Origin: Liquorilactobacillus uvarum DSM 19971
GTDB lineage: Bacteria; Bacillota; Bacilli; Lactobacillales; Lactobacillaceae
Direction: 5' to 3'
DNA length: 64,000 nucleotides
Assembly: GCF_001434935.1 (NCBI RefSeq)
Contig: NZ_AZEG01000005.1
Coordinates: 82,711-146,710, forward strand
The first letter of the stretch is position 1. Each line of letters starts with the position of its first letter. The notes beneath the pieces were generated by a model. The model had not been told where the DNA came from, searched no databases, and saw nothing but the letters and a program-made list of their open reading frames with translations. Of this stretch, positions 1 to 11,529 are shown piece by piece. The position numbers and the translations under genes are program-made.

Positions 1-132
1 GACATTATAGCATTTTATTCTTCAATTTATCGCTTAAAGATGCGTTATTGCAATTTAGTTCTTAAACATTTTTATTCGGATTGTAGTAGAATATACTGTG
101 TATTTTAAATCAATTAAAAGCGAGGTTTTTCG

Positions 133-987
133 ATGAAGAGTTTAATTGACACTTACACACTAAGCAATGGCTCAAAAATACCGATTGTTGGCTTTGGCAC
201 TTGGCAAACACAAGATGGTCCTCTTGCAGTCATCGCCGTCAAATCAGCATTATCATCCGGTTATCGTCACCTAGATACAGCAGAAATGTATGGTAATGAA
301 AAAAGTGTAGGAAAAGCCATTAGAGAGAGCGGTATATCCCGTCGGACCCTTTTTGTGACGAGTAAACTGAACAATCATGCACACAACTATGAAGCGGCAA
401 GAGACGCTATCGAAAAATCACTCAAAGATCTTCAAGTTGATTACCTCGATCTGTTTTTGATACATTGGCCTAATCCCAAACCTGCTCGCAATGCTCATTG
501 GGAAGAGCATTTACAGGATACTTGGCGCGCACTCGAAGATGCTTATGATGAAGGAAAACTCAAAGCAATCGGAGTTTCGAATTTTAAGAGAAAACATTTT
601 GAAGTATTAGAAAAAACACAACGTCTTGCACCAATGGTCAATCAAATTAGGATATGTCCTGGAGATGTAGATGAAGAAACGATTGAGTACTGCCGCAACA
701 AAGATATCTTATTAGAAGCATACAGCCCCTTAGGCACAGGCAAAGTATTTTCTGATAAGACAATGAAAGCTCTAGCAGAAAAGAACCATCGAACTATAGC
801 TCAAGTATGTCTCAGGTGGTCTCTTCAACATGGTTTCTTACCCTTACCAAAATCAATTCACGAAGACCGCATTGAAGAAAACTCACATCTTTTTGATTTT
901 AAATTATCGGATGAAGATATGGAAACCATAGATAAACTTGATGGAATAATGGGTTATGCACCTGACCCCGATAAAGTTGACTTTTAA
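133..987 (+). CDS. Aldo/keto reductase
   Basis: A 284-residue NAD(P)H-dependent carbonyl reductase of the aldo/keto reductase superfamily, cytosolic. The catalytic tetrad is visible: D48 and Y53 in HLDTAEMYG, K78 in TSKLN, and H111 in LFLIHWP. The C-terminal cofactor-binding part (PLPKSIHEDRI) is typical of the YvgN/YtbE-like bacterial group. Length is normal for the family. The ATG is preceded by GCGAGG. The gene stands alone and ends before a hairpin terminator. The natural substrate cannot be read from sequence; small aldehydes such as methylglyoxal are usual for this group. A second paralogue lies at 26139-26978. Confidence 0.9.
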   Translation: MKSLIDTYTLSNGSKIPIVGFGTWQTQDGPLAVIAVKSALSSGYRHLDTAEMYGNEKSVGKAIRESGISRRTLFVTSKLNNHAHNYEAARDAIEKSLKDLQVDYLDLFLIHWPNPKPARNAHWEEHLQDTWRALEDAYDEGKLKAIGVSNFKRKHFEVLEKTQRLAPMVNQIRICPGDVDEETIEYCRNKDILLEAYSPLGTGKVFSDKTMKALAEKNHRTIAQVCLRWSLQHGFLPLPKSIHEDRIEENSHLFDFKLSDEDMETIDKLDGIMGYAPDPDKVDF

Positions 988-1076
988 GAGACTTGTATCT
1001 ATAGTAATGTCTCCTATGTCATTAACGATTACAAATATCGAACAACCAAAATGTATAAATATTTGTAGTTAATACT

Positions 1077-1118
1077 GGAGCTGTGACAAATTATTTGTTT
1101 TGTCATAGCTCCTTTGTC
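1077..1118 (+). terminator. Intrinsic terminator
   Basis: An inverted repeat (arms 1077-1090 and 1099-1112, GGAGCTGTGACAAA against its near-complement) is followed by a T-rich tract. It lies between the aldo/keto reductase and pepO and probably ends the first gene. Confidence 0.65.
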
Positions 1119-1227
1119 CTTTGTTAAGTAATAATCGATTTTTATTTCAGAAAAAGTTATTAACTCTTTATACTTCAGGTAATTTTGAATTACAATAAAA
1201 TCATATTATGCGTAAAGGAGTTTTAAA

Positions 1228-3135
1228 ATGAATAAAAAAGTCAATGAATCTTTAATTAAAGACAACTTATATATGGCTGTTAATGGCGAATGGCTCAAGA
1301 CTGCAAAAATTCCTGCAGACAAACCTTTAACAGGCGGTTTTGCAGACCTGGCCGACAACATTGAGAAAACATTGATGCATGATTTTGAACAATTAAATAG
1401 TGGTGAACTTAATTCAGATGATCCTTATTTACTTGAATTCTTAAAATACTATAAATTAGCAATGGATTTTTCAAAACGAGATACAGCTGGATTTGAACCA
1501 GCCCGCACATATCTCAAAAAAATTGAAGATTTAAAAAATTTGTCAGATTGGGAAAAACAATTAACAGACTTAACCTTAGCAGGCTACCCTTCTCCGATTC
1601 CCCTTTATGTTGAACCGGATATGAAAAATACCAAATTGTACGCCCTATACGCAGGTGTTCCAAATCTCATTCTTCCCGATAAAACATATTATTCTCCAGA
1701 GAACCCTTCATCTGAAAAACTATTGCAAATTTATTCGACAATGCTAAAAAAATTATTAAATTTGGCCGGCTATTCAGAAGAATTTACTCAAAAAACGATT
1801 GCTGGGGCATTAGCTTTCGATAAATCTTTGGTTGCCCATGTTAAGGATAGTACCGAATTAGCTGATTATGTTAAATCATATAATAAATACAGTCTAACTA
1901 AATTTGTAAATTTCAGTCAGCATTTTGATGTTCGAAATTACATTACAGCCTTGCTAAAACATGAACCTGATCAGGTAATTGTCACTGAACCAAAATATTA
2001 TGCAGCATTGAACGATATCGTTAATGAAAAAACATTTATCAACATGAAAAGCTGGCTTTTAGTAAAAACTATTTTGTCTGTTAGCCCATATCTTTCTGAT
2101 AAAATTCGCATCGTTGCTGGGACTTATTCACGTGCTATTTCGGGCAGTAAAGAACCAATGAATCCGACTAAAAGTGCTTATTACCTAGCAACATCTCAAT
2201 TCGATCAGGTTGTCGGTCTGTATTATGCACACAAATATTTCGGAGAAGCTGCTAAAAAAGATGTAACAGCCATGGTTAAAAAAATGGCTGACATTTATAA
2301 AAACCGACTTTCTAATAACACATGGTTAAGCAAGGACACCCGTGAAAAAGCTGTCGTTAAACTCGAAAAACTCGGTATTCAAGTTGGCTATCCGGATAAG
2401 CTTGATCCTTTATATAAAAGATTCAAAGTTAAGGCAGGGAATTTATTAGAAAATAGTCTTACTTTTGATAAAATAGCACTGAAAGACCATTATAGCAAAT
2501 GGAATAAAAATGTGGATCGGACGCGTTGGGAAATGAGTGCTCACACGGTTAATGCTTATTATAATCCTTCATACAATGTTATTGTTTTCCCTGCAGCCAT
2601 TCTTCAAGCACCGTTTTATAGCTTTGAGCAGTCAGCCAGCGAAAACTATGGTGGTATTGGCGCTGTTATTGCGCATGAGATATCGCATGCTTTTGATAAC
2701 AATGGTGCACATTTTGATGAATTGGGCAATCTTCATAATTGGTGGACCAAGCAAGATCTTGATTATTTCAGCAAACTATCTCAAAAAATGATTACAGAGT
2801 TTGATGGGCTTAAAACCCCCGCCGGAAAAGTTAATGGAAAACTGGTTGTTTCAGAAAATATTGCTGATGCTGGCGGTTTAAGCTGTGCTTTAGAAGCAGT
2901 AAAAAGTGACCCCAGTGCTGACTTAAAGACTTTCTTTTATAACTGGGCACGGGTTTGGTGCATGAAATCATCATTAGAGCGCCAAAAACTGTTACTCGCA
3001 ATTGATGTCCACGCCCCTCACGAGTTGCGAGCTAATGTACAACCCCAAAACTTAGTTGATTTCTATAAAACATTCAACATCCGTCCTGAAGATGGAATGT
3101 ACTTGGAACCCGAAAAACGCGTTAATATTTGGTAA
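1228..3135 (+). CDS. pepO: M13-family neutral endopeptidase PepO
   Basis: A 635-residue zinc metallopeptidase of the neprilysin (M13) family. It cleaves oligopeptides, and in lactic acid bacteria it works in intracellular peptide utilisation. The zinc motif HEISH is at residues 483-487 and the third zinc ligand lies in ENIADAGG (E543, with D547). The N-terminal M13 domain occupies roughly residues 10-400. No signal peptide or membrane anchor is visible, as expected for the cytosolic lactic acid bacterial enzymes and unlike mammalian neprilysin. A strong AAAGGAG sits before the ATG. It is monocistronic and converges on yidC across a shared terminator. Confidence 0.95.
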   Translation: MNKKVNESLIKDNLYMAVNGEWLKTAKIPADKPLTGGFADLADNIEKTLMHDFEQLNSGELNSDDPYLLEFLKYYKLAMDFSKRDTAGFEPARTYLKKIEDLKNLSDWEKQLTDLTLAGYPSPIPLYVEPDMKNTKLYALYAGVPNLILPDKTYYSPENPSSEKLLQIYSTMLKKLLNLAGYSEEFTQKTIAGALAFDKSLVAHVKDSTELADYVKSYNKYSLTKFVNFSQHFDVRNYITALLKHEPDQVIVTEPKYYAALNDIVNEKTFINMKSWLLVKTILSVSPYLSDKIRIVAGTYSRAISGSKEPMNPTKSAYYLATSQFDQVVGLYYAHKYFGEAAKKDVTAMVKKMADIYKNRLSNNTWLSKDTREKAVVKLEKLGIQVGYPDKLDPLYKRFKVKAGNLLENSLTFDKIALKDHYSKWNKNVDRTRWEMSAHTVNAYYNPSYNVIVFPAAILQAPFYSFEQSASENYGGIGAVIAHEISHAFDNNGAHFDELGNLHNWWTKQDLDYFSKLSQKMITEFDGLKTPAGKVNGKLVVSENIADAGGLSCALEAVKSDPSADLKTFFYNWARVWCMKSSLERQKLLLAIDVHAPHELRANVQPQNLVDFYKTFNIRPEDGMYLEPEKRVNIW

Positions 3136-3147
3136 GCTTTTCAATCC

Positions 3148-3192
3148 AAAAGAGGCATATTATTTCCTAGGAAATAATATGCCTCTTTTTTG
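3148..3192. terminator. Bidirectional terminator between pepO and yidC
   Basis: A long perfect palindrome centred on CCTAGG (arms about 3148-3166 and 3169-3186) with A-tracts and T-tracts on either side. It lies between two convergent genes and can serve both. Confidence 0.85.
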
Positions 3193-3250
3193 TTAGATAA
3201 GCTCATAGCAACATCATCAAATAATGATTGCACATGAGTCCCTGTTATTG

Positions 3251-4084
3251 TTATTTTTTCTTACTCTTATAAGCCTTACGTTTTGCTTTTTCAAGTGCCC
3301 TTTTTCTTGCCTTCTCTGCTTTCTGCTTTTCTTCACGTTCTTTATTGATTTTGAACGGATTATTGATAAGCATTGTCTGTCCAACCGAAAAAGCATTGGT
3401 AATAACCCAGTAAAGCGAGAGTGCTGAAGGCAGGCTGATTGCAGAAAAAAGAATAATTGCTGGCATTCCATAAGTCATGGCAGCAGTCATTCCATTCTGC
3501 TCCTGTTGTGACATCACGCTTAGCTTAGATGTAGCAAAGGTAAAGATAGCTGCAAGAATAGGTAAGACGAAGTATGGATCGCGATCACCAAGCTGCATCC
3601 ACAGAAAAGAACCTGTCTTTAGAACTTGCGACCTTAAAATAGCCTGGTACAATGCTAATAAAATAGGCATTTGCACTAAAATAGGTAAACATCCTGCTAC
3701 CGGGTTTACACCAGCTTCTGCGTACAGTTTCTGCTGTTCTTCACGCAACTTAGCTTGTGTTTCACTATCTTTAGCAGAATACTTCTGCTGCAGCTTTTTT
3801 AATTTAGGTTGCAGTTCCGTTGTCTTACGCATGCTCTTTGTTTGATAGAACATCAATGGTAAGAGGATAACACGAACGATGATCGTAAATACAATAATCC
3901 CCCAACCATAGCTATTACCGAACACCTTGCTTAAAAACTGAATAGCTTTAATAAAGTTCCAAATAATATAATGATCCCAGATACCGGAACTATTTTGTGT
4001 CACAGTTGATCTGCTACAGCCGGCTAAAAAGAACATTATCATGCCAGCACTAACAAACATGCCGATCCGTTTCGCTTTCTTCAC
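3251..4084 (-). CDS. yidC: Membrane protein insertase YidC/OxaI
   Basis: A 277-residue YidC/Oxa1 family insertase that places membrane proteins into the bilayer alone or with Sec. It starts with a lipoprotein signal peptide with lipobox LAGC (cysteine at residue 23). The conserved core has several membrane segments with the family motif around GWGIIVFTIIVRVILLPL and the proline/glycine-rich GCLPILVQMPILLALYQAI. The tail is rich in lysine and arginine, as is usual for ribosome contact. It lies directly downstream of rnpA (26-base gap), the universal rpmH-rnpA-yidC order. Lactobacilli normally have a second YidC elsewhere. Confidence 0.95.
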   Translation of the reverse strand: MKKAKRIGMFVSAGMIMFFLAGCSRSTVTQNSSGIWDHYIIWNFIKAIQFLSKVFGNSYGWGIIVFTIIVRVILLPLMFYQTKSMRKTTELQPKLKKLQQKYSAKDSETQAKLREEQQKLYAEAGVNPVAGCLPILVQMPILLALYQAILRSQVLKTGSFLWMQLGDRDPYFVLPILAAIFTFATSKLSVMSQQEQNGMTAAMTYGMPAIILFSAISLPSALSLYWVITNAFSVGQTMLINNPFKINKEREEKQKAEKARKRALEKAKRKAYKSKKK

Positions 4085-4110
4085 TGCACTTCCCTCACTT
4101 TAAACATCTT

Positions 4111-4455
4111 TTAATCTTTTTTCAATACATGAGCCAAGCGCAAAACATGTATCAAATGTTGCTTTGTTTCAGCCATTGACAATCCAGAAACGGCGGGACG
4201 AGCAATGACAATAAAATCGCAATCCTGTTTCAATTGCGGTTTAAGTTCAGTCAAGCTTTGTCTTATACGACGTTTCACCCAGTTTCTGGCAACAGCATTT
4301 CCAATTTTTTTACCCACTGAAATTCCAACTCTGAAATGAGTTTGCTGTGGTTTTTCAATCATATAAACGACAAATTGTCGGTTAGCACATGACTTCCCCT
4401 GCACAAATACTTTTTGAAACTCCGCTTCTTTCTTGACACGGTATGATTTTCGCAT
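4111..4455 (-). CDS. rnpA: Ribonuclease P protein component
   Basis: A 114-residue protein subunit of RNase P, which binds the catalytic RNA and the 5' leader of pre-tRNA. The start [17 protein letters not shown] and the RNR-type motif [13 protein letters not shown] are diagnostic. The gene lies between rpmH and yidC on the minus strand and shares the rpmH promoter. Confidence 0.96.
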   Translation of the reverse strand: MRKSYRVKKEAEFQKVFVQGKSCANRQFVVYMIEKPQQTHFRVGISVGKKIGNAVARNWVKRRIRQSLTELKPQLKQDCDFIVIARPAVSGLSMAETKQHLIHVLRLAHVLKKD

Positions 4456-4519
4456 AATACATCTCCAAGTGCCTTGTAAAAGTCTTCAAATAAAGAAAAG
4501 ACCACTGACGGTCAGTGGT

Positions 4520-4654
4520 CTATGCAGACAATACTTTTCTACCTTTACGGCGTCTACGTGCTAAAACATTACGACCGCTACTTGTACTCATACGTTTGCG
4601 GAAACCATGTACTCTTGAACGATGACGCTTCTTTGGTTGGTAAGTTCTCTTCAT
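4520..4654 (-). CDS. rpmH: 50S ribosomal protein L34
   Basis: A 44-residue L34, starting [17 protein letters not shown] and ending GRKVLSA, full length for the family. The reading frame is open further upstream, but the internal ATG at 4654 has an AAGGAGGTG site in front and matches the universal N-terminus. It is the first gene of rpmH-rnpA-yidC, divergent from dnaA across oriC. Confidence 0.97.
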   Translation of the reverse strand: MKRTYQPKKRHRSRVHGFRKRMSTSSGRNVLARRRRKGRKVLSA

Positions 4655-4706
4655 AGGATTCAACACCTCCTTGATCCAATAAGCATACTCAACAATCGTA
4701 ATCAGA

Positions 4707-4735
4707 ATTTTACTAAAAAAAACTATCTCTGTCAA
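4707..4735 (-). promoter_or_regulatory. rpmH promoter
   Basis: On the minus strand, a consensus -35 TTGACA (4730-4735) is separated by 17 bases from TAAAAT (4707-4712). It lies about 50 bases upstream of the rpmH start and faces away from dnaA. Confidence 0.8.
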
Positions 4736-4739
4736 GTTG

Positions 4740-5150
4740 CCTTACTGAACTATCCTATCATAATTTGGTTTTTAATAAAAGACAATTTTTTAAAAAGCTT
4801 TCCTACAGTTATCCACAAAAGTATCTAATAAAGGCACATCATCTGTGGATTTCTTGTTATCCACATTTTTTACACACAGGATTCCCTCAGAGTTTAACCA
4901 CAGATAAACAGGTTGTTAATTGTTTTTCCACAAGCTGTTTTATCCCTGTGGAAAACCGCTATAAAGGCTGCTATGCAAGCAGTACTTAGGAACGTCTTCC
5001 TGTGGAAAACTTTCATGGAAAACTGTTGTGCACTTTATAAAACAGACTGTGGAAAACTTTGTAACAGTCTGTTATTTAAAATTTTGAGTTCTACACAAAC
5101 CTGTGGAAAACTTTAGAATTAAATGCTAGAATAGCATAGTGATAACTCAG
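4740..5150. other. oriC: oriC, upstream DnaA-box cluster (incA/B-type)
   Basis: This gene-free stretch between rpmH and dnaA is packed with DnaA boxes. There are perfect TTATCCACA at 4809-4817 and 4857-4865; near matches TTAACCACA 4894-4902, TTTTCCACA 4924-4932 and TGTGGATTT 4844-4852; and four TGTGGAAAA at 4947-4955, 5001-5009, 5048-5056 and 5102-5110. With the second cluster after dnaA this makes the two-part origin typical of Firmicutes. The only long reading frames here show no family resemblance and run through the boxes, so they are taken as chance. Confidence 0.93.
5102..5132 (+). promoter_or_regulatory. Candidate dnaA promoter under a DnaA box
   Basis: An extended -10 element TGCTAGAAT (5124-5132) lies about 35 bases before the dnaA start. 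No good -35 is seen; its place is taken by the DnaA box at 5102-5110. That arrangement would let DnaA repress its own gene. This is inference from position. Confidence 0.5.
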
Positions 5151-5166
5151 AAAAGGAGGTTTAATT

Positions 5167-6519
5167 GTGCCTGATCTCGAAACCTTATGGCAATATATCT
5201 GCGATGAATTCAGTAAAAAGCTGTCAACTATCAGTTATAATACCTGGCTCAAAGCTGTCAAACCGATCCAATTCAAGTCCAACACCTTAGTCCTTGAAGT
5301 TCCAACCGCACTTCACAAAGACTATTGGAAAGCTAACTTGAGTAAGCAAGTAACTGCTATGATAGCTGCTTCAATAGGCCAAAAAATTGATGTAGTTGCT
5401 AAATTGCCCGAAGAACCAAACCCTTTGGAAAATTCTTCATATGCGTATACAAACACATCTCCTGCACGGGATCCTTCACGACCGACGTTTATGCGCGAAA
5501 CAAAATTAAATGACAAGTATACATTTGATACATTCGTTATAGGAAAAGGGAATCAAATGGCTCATGCCGCGGCGCTAGTTGTCGCCGAAGAACCAGGAGC
5601 TTTGTACAATCCTTTGTTCTTCTTTGGAGGTGTCGGCCTAGGAAAAACCCATTTGATGCACGCTATCGGACATCAAATGCTGGCAAACAATCCTCAAGCG
5701 AAAGTCAAGTACGTCACGAGTGAAGCATTTGCAAATGACTTCATCAACTCAATACAAACAAAGCGCCAAGAGGAATTTCGGAAAGAATACCGTAGCGTTG
5801 ATCTTCTACTGGTCGATGATATTCAATTTTTTGCGGATAAAGAAGGAACGCAAGAAGAATTCTTCCACACCTTCAATGCACTTTATGATGATAAGAAACA
5901 AATTGTTCTTTCATCAGATCGTCTTCCAAATGAGATCCCTAAACTGCAAAAACGCTTAGTTTCTCGTTTTAAGTGGGGGCTTTCCGTAGACATAACCCCA
6001 CCTGACCTTGAAACAAGAATAGCCATTCTTAGAAATAAAGCCGATGCAGATGATCTTGCTATTCCTGATGACACATTGAGCTACATAGCAGGGCAAATAG
6101 ACTCCAACATTAGAGAACTTGAGGGAGCACTTGTACGCGTACAAGCGTACTCATCTATGACTCATATGCCTGTAACAACTAGTCTAGCAGCTGATGCATT
6201 GAAGAATCTCAAATTAAACGGTAAAAGCAATGAAATATCAATAGCAGTTATTCAAGATAAAGTTGCAAAATACTACCATATCTCTATCAGTGATTTAAAG
6301 GGCAAAAAGAGGGTCAAAAATATTGTCATTCCTCGTCAAATTGCAATGTATCTCGCTCGTGAATTAACGGATGCCTCTTTACCAAAAATTGGGCATGAAT
6401 TTGGTGGTAAAGATCATACAACCGTGATACATGCTCATGAAAAAATATCTGGTGTTTTAGAGAGTGATAGTGACATGCAAAGAGCAGTCAATGACTTAAA
6501 AGGTGAACTAAAAAAATAA
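5167..6519 (+). CDS. dnaA: Chromosomal replication initiator DnaA
   Basis: A 450-residue AAA+ initiator that binds the DnaA boxes on both sides of its gene and opens the duplex. Domain I is at about 1-80. A short linker follows. The AAA+ core has Walker A GGVGLGKT (residues 154-161) and Walker B LLLVDDIQ (acidic pair D217-D218). Domain IV ends in the DnaA signature helix-turn-helix [16 protein letters not shown]. The start is GTG, supported by AAAGGAGG just upstream. Confidence 0.98.
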   Translation: MPDLETLWQYICDEFSKKLSTISYNTWLKAVKPIQFKSNTLVLEVPTALHKDYWKANLSKQVTAMIAASIGQKIDVVAKLPEEPNPLENSSYAYTNTSPARDPSRPTFMRETKLNDKYTFDTFVIGKGNQMAHAAALVVAEEPGALYNPLFFFGGVGLGKTHLMHAIGHQMLANNPQAKVKYVTSEAFANDFINSIQTKRQEEFRKEYRSVDLLLVDDIQFFADKEGTQEEFFHTFNALYDDKKQIVLSSDRLPNEIPKLQKRLVSRFKWGLSVDITPPDLETRIAILRNKADADDLAIPDDTLSYIAGQIDSNIRELEGALVRVQAYSSMTHMPVTTSLAADALKNLKLNGKSNEISIAVIQDKVAKYYHISISDLKGKKRVKNIVIPRQIAMYLARELTDASLPKIGHEFGGKDHTTVIHAHEKISGVLESDSDMQRAVNDLKGELKK

Positions 6520-6680
6520 TCCACCTGTGGACAAATGTGGATAAAAGAGCGTACTTATACACAGGATATGAACATGTGGATATCTTTCAGCAGCAACGCC
6601 TTTTTTAGTTTTCCACAGCATCCACAGCCCCTACTACTATTACTTTATTTATTATTAATAATTATATACAGGAGGTTCGC
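6520..6680. other. oriC: oriC, downstream cluster with DnaA-trio and unwinding element
   Basis: This dnaA-dnaN intergenic region holds DnaA boxes TGTGGACAA 6526-6534, TGTGGATAA 6536-6544, TTATACACA 6555-6563, TGTGGATAT 6575-6583, TTTTCCACA 6609-6617 and GCATCCACA 6618-6626. Next comes a short GC-rich CCCC and then CTACTACTATTAC from 6631. Read on the bottom strand 3' to 5', that is GAT-GAT-GAT-AAT, the DnaA-trio pattern. An almost pure A/T run (6644-6667) follows, the likely site of strand opening. Confidence 0.88.
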
Positions 6681-7820
6681 ATGAAATTTACAGTTAATCG
6701 AACAAACTTCATAAAAAGCTTAAATGATGTCCAAAGGGCTATCTCGTCTAAGACAACTATTCCAATATTAACGGGATTAAAATTAACTTTAGCAGCACAA
6801 GGACTAACACTGACAGGAAGCAATGCAGATATTTCAATAGAAACATTTATATCTGTAGATGACGACAGTGCTGAACTTCAAATTGAGGAAACAGGGAAAA
6901 TTGTTTTACCTGCTAGATTTTTTAGTGAGATTATAAAAAAATTGCCTGAAGCAGTCTTAACAATCAATGTAACAGAAAATTACCAAACAGAAATAACATC
7001 TGGACAAGCATCATTTACGATCAAAGGATTAGATGCAGATAATTATCCACACTTACCTGAAATTGATGAAACACAACATTTATCCTTGACAAGTGATATT
7101 TTGAAACAGATAATCAGTCAAACTGTGATTGCTGTTTCTAATCAGGAAAGTCGACCTATCTTAACTGGTATTCATCTCGTAATCAAAGACGAGGGGCTTA
7201 TGGCGGTTGCAACTGATAGTCATCGATTAAGTCAACGTAAAATAACGATCGACAGTGGGCAAAACAATGCGTACGATATCATTGTTCCCGGAAAGTCTTT
7301 GAATGAATTAGCTAAAATGCTGCCAGATGATTCAAGTGACGTGGAATTAAGAATTTCAGAAAATCAAATTCTTTTTGTTTTTGGAAATACATCCTTTTAT
7401 TCACGTTTACTCGAAGGAAACTATCCGGATACGGAACGTTTAATTCCTCAAAATTCAGAAACCACGATTGAATTTAATGCAGTAGAGTTCTTATCTTCAA
7501 TTGAACGCGCATCCTTGTTGTCCCATGAAAGTCATAATAATATTGTGAAACTTTCTTTGGATGTACCAGAGCAAAAGGCAACAATTTACAGCAATTCCCC
7601 TGAAATCGGGAATGTTGAAGAAACTTTGAAATTCCAAAACTTAACAGGTAACACATTGGAAATATCATTTAACCCTGATTATATGAAAGATGCATTGAGA
7701 TCTTTTGGTCAAACGACGGTAACTGTTGCATTTACAAAACCGCTGCGTCCATTCACACTTGTTCCAAGTGAAGATCATGAACATTTTATTCAGTTAATTA
7801 CACCAGTTAGAACTTTTTAA
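6681..7820 (+). CDS. dnaN: DNA polymerase III sliding clamp (beta subunit)
   Basis: A 379-residue beta clamp. It starts MKFTVNRTNFIKSLNDVQRA, shows the three-fold repeated clamp-domain layout, and ends in the family motif LITPVRTF, where the C-terminal residues shape the peptide-binding cleft. AGGAGG precedes the ATG. It forms the usual dnaA-dnaN pair and is followed by a strong terminator. Confidence 0.98.
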   Translation: MKFTVNRTNFIKSLNDVQRAISSKTTIPILTGLKLTLAAQGLTLTGSNADISIETFISVDDDSAELQIEETGKIVLPARFFSEIIKKLPEAVLTINVTENYQTEITSGQASFTIKGLDADNYPHLPEIDETQHLSLTSDILKQIISQTVIAVSNQESRPILTGIHLVIKDEGLMAVATDSHRLSQRKITIDSGQNNAYDIIVPGKSLNELAKMLPDDSSDVELRISENQILFVFGNTSFYSRLLEGNYPDTERLIPQNSETTIEFNAVEFLSSIERASLLSHESHNNIVKLSLDVPEQKATIYSNSPEIGNVEETLKFQNLTGNTLEISFNPDYMKDALRSFGQTTVTVAFTKPLRPFTLVPSEDHEHFIQLITPVRTF

Positions 7821-7835
7821 TTACTAAATTCATGC

Positions 7836-7874
7836 AGCGGCCTTATTCCTTTTAGGAGGGGCCGCCGTTTTTTT
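7836..7874 (+). terminator. Terminator after dnaN
   Basis: A GC-rich hairpin (GCGGCC 7837-7842 with GGCCGC 7860-7865, strengthened by inner CCT/AGG) is followed by a run of seven Ts. Confidence 0.85.
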
Positions 7875-8107
7875 ACTCTAAAATTTTAGCATTGTAACAG
7901 ATGAGGACTGTTTCCAAAGACACCATCGTTCTAAAAAATAAGCCAATTTGTAATTAAATTAGCTTATAAACGTTTTTAAACTATTTCAGTATAAATCCAT
8001 TCAAAGCCTATAAAATGTCTCTAAAGGCTTGTATGGGCTTTATAAAATTGTTTTTTATATCAAAAAAGGTTATAATCGAAGTATTAGGTAAAGGTAGGTG
8101 ACGTCCG

Positions 8108-8338
8108 GTGGAAAAGGATCTTTTTTTGAGAACGCAGTACATAACATTAGGGCAATTTCTAAAAATTACGGGGATTATTGACTCGGGTGGACGAGCAAAG
8201 TGGTTTTTACAAGAGAATAAGGTGTTAGTCAATGATGAAGCCGAGGCCCGCCGCGGACGCAAATTGCGCGCTGGGGACAAAGTTATAGTTCCAGATGCAG
8301 GTACTTTTATAATGCGTTCTAAACAGCAGGAAAAATAA
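8108..8338 (+). CDS. yaaA: S4-domain RNA-binding protein YaaA
   Basis: A 76-residue small S4-domain protein always found between dnaN and recF in Firmicutes. The S4 core is visible as ITLGQFLKITGIIDSGG, then the NDEAEARRGRKLRAGDKV loop. The start is GTG at 8108 in GGTGGAAAAGG. Its stop overlaps the recF start (TAATG), implying translational coupling. The exact role is not settled; RNA or ribosome contact is inferred from the S4 fold. Confidence 0.92.
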   Translation: MEKDLFLRTQYITLGQFLKITGIIDSGGRAKWFLQENKVLVNDEAEARRGRKLRAGDKVIVPDAGTFIMRSKQQEK

Positions 8339-9462
8339 TGTATTTAAGTGAGTTAGCATTGAAAAATTTTCGCAATTATGAAGATGTTGAGCTCTCTTTT
8401 TCTCCAAAAATTAATGTCCTAATTGGCGAAAATGCACAAGGAAAAACAAATTTACTCGAAGCAATTTATGTTCTTGCAATGACAAGAAGTCATCGCACAA
8501 GTAGTGAGCGTGAGCTTTTAACTTTTAAAAAAGAAAACGCCACTATTCGCGGGACGATTGAACGTAAATTGGGTAAACTTAAATTGGAATTGATACTGAG
8601 TAAAAAGGGGAAAAAAGCAAAAGTTAATCATTTGGAGCAAGCACGACTTTCCCAGTATGTTGGACAGATGAATGTCATTTTATTTGCTCCCGAAGATTTA
8701 GCGCTTGTGAAAGGTGCACCGGCTGTAAGAAGAAGATTTATTGATATGGAATTTGGACAGATTGACCCACATTATCTGCACAATCTAAGCCAATATCGAA
8801 CAATTTTGAAGCAGCGTAATAAATATCTGAAGCAGTTGCAATCAAAAAAAGCTGTGGACTTAGTTTTATTAGGTGTACTTTCAGATCAGCTGGCAGCTTT
8901 TGGAGCCGAAATAATTGCGCGGCGTTTGAAATTTCTAGATAAACTTGAGAAGTATGCACAGGAAATTCAAAATAATATAACTCAATCCAAAGAGAATTTG
9001 TCTTTTGAATATGAGGCAAGTATTTCAGAAGTTTCTGAAAAATCAGTTGATGAACTTTATGGTGTTTTACGGCAGAGCTTTGCTGACAATAGTAAAAAGG
9101 AAATCTTTCAAGGTACGACCTTATATGGCCCCCATCGAGATGATGTACGTTTTTTGATCAACATGAGAAATGTGCAGACATATGGTTCGCAAGGTCAGCA
9201 AAGAACAACTGCTTTATCGGTTAAACTTGCTGAAATTGAGTTAATGAAGGAGGAAACGGGAGAATATCCAATCCTACTTTTAGATGATGTTTTGTCTGAA
9301 CTTGATGGAGATAGGCAAACGCATTTATTGAAAACAATTCAAGATAAAGTACAAACTTTTTTGACAACACCTAGCCTTAGTGAAATTACTAGGCAGCTGA
9401 TTGATGATCCTAAAATATTTAGAATCGCACAAGGAAAAGTTGAATTACAAAAAAGTAATTAG
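8338..9462 (+). CDS. recF: DNA replication and repair protein RecF
   Basis: A 374-residue SMC-like ATPase that helps load RecA at gaps. Walker A is GENAQGKT (residues 30-37). The ABC-type signature YGSQGQQRTTALSVKLAE and Walker B PILLLDDVLSELD lie in the C-terminal half. The start overlaps the yaaA stop by one base. gyrB follows after 39 bases. Confidence 0.97.
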   Translation: MYLSELALKNFRNYEDVELSFSPKINVLIGENAQGKTNLLEAIYVLAMTRSHRTSSERELLTFKKENATIRGTIERKLGKLKLELILSKKGKKAKVNHLEQARLSQYVGQMNVILFAPEDLALVKGAPAVRRRFIDMEFGQIDPHYLHNLSQYRTILKQRNKYLKQLQSKKAVDLVLLGVLSDQLAAFGAEIIARRLKFLDKLEKYAQEIQNNITQSKENLSFEYEASISEVSEKSVDELYGVLRQSFADNSKKEIFQGTTLYGPHRDDVRFLINMRNVQTYGSQGQQRTTALSVKLAEIELMKEETGEYPILLLDDVLSELDGDRQTHLLKTIQDKVQTFLTTPSLSEITRQLIDDPKIFRIAQGKVELQKSN

Positions 9463-11454
<1,992 letters not shown>

Positions 11455-11529
11455 AAATTTCCCAGGAAATATTCGAGGATATCTATTTTCTGAAATGTTA
11501 AAAAGGTTTAAAAGTAGGAGGTAGGAATA

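Noticed and set aside
4622..5116. Three overlapping frames of 67-74 codons between rpmH and dnaA
   Set aside because: They run through DnaA boxes and the rpmH promoter, have no family resemblance and no good ribosome binding sites. The region is oriC.
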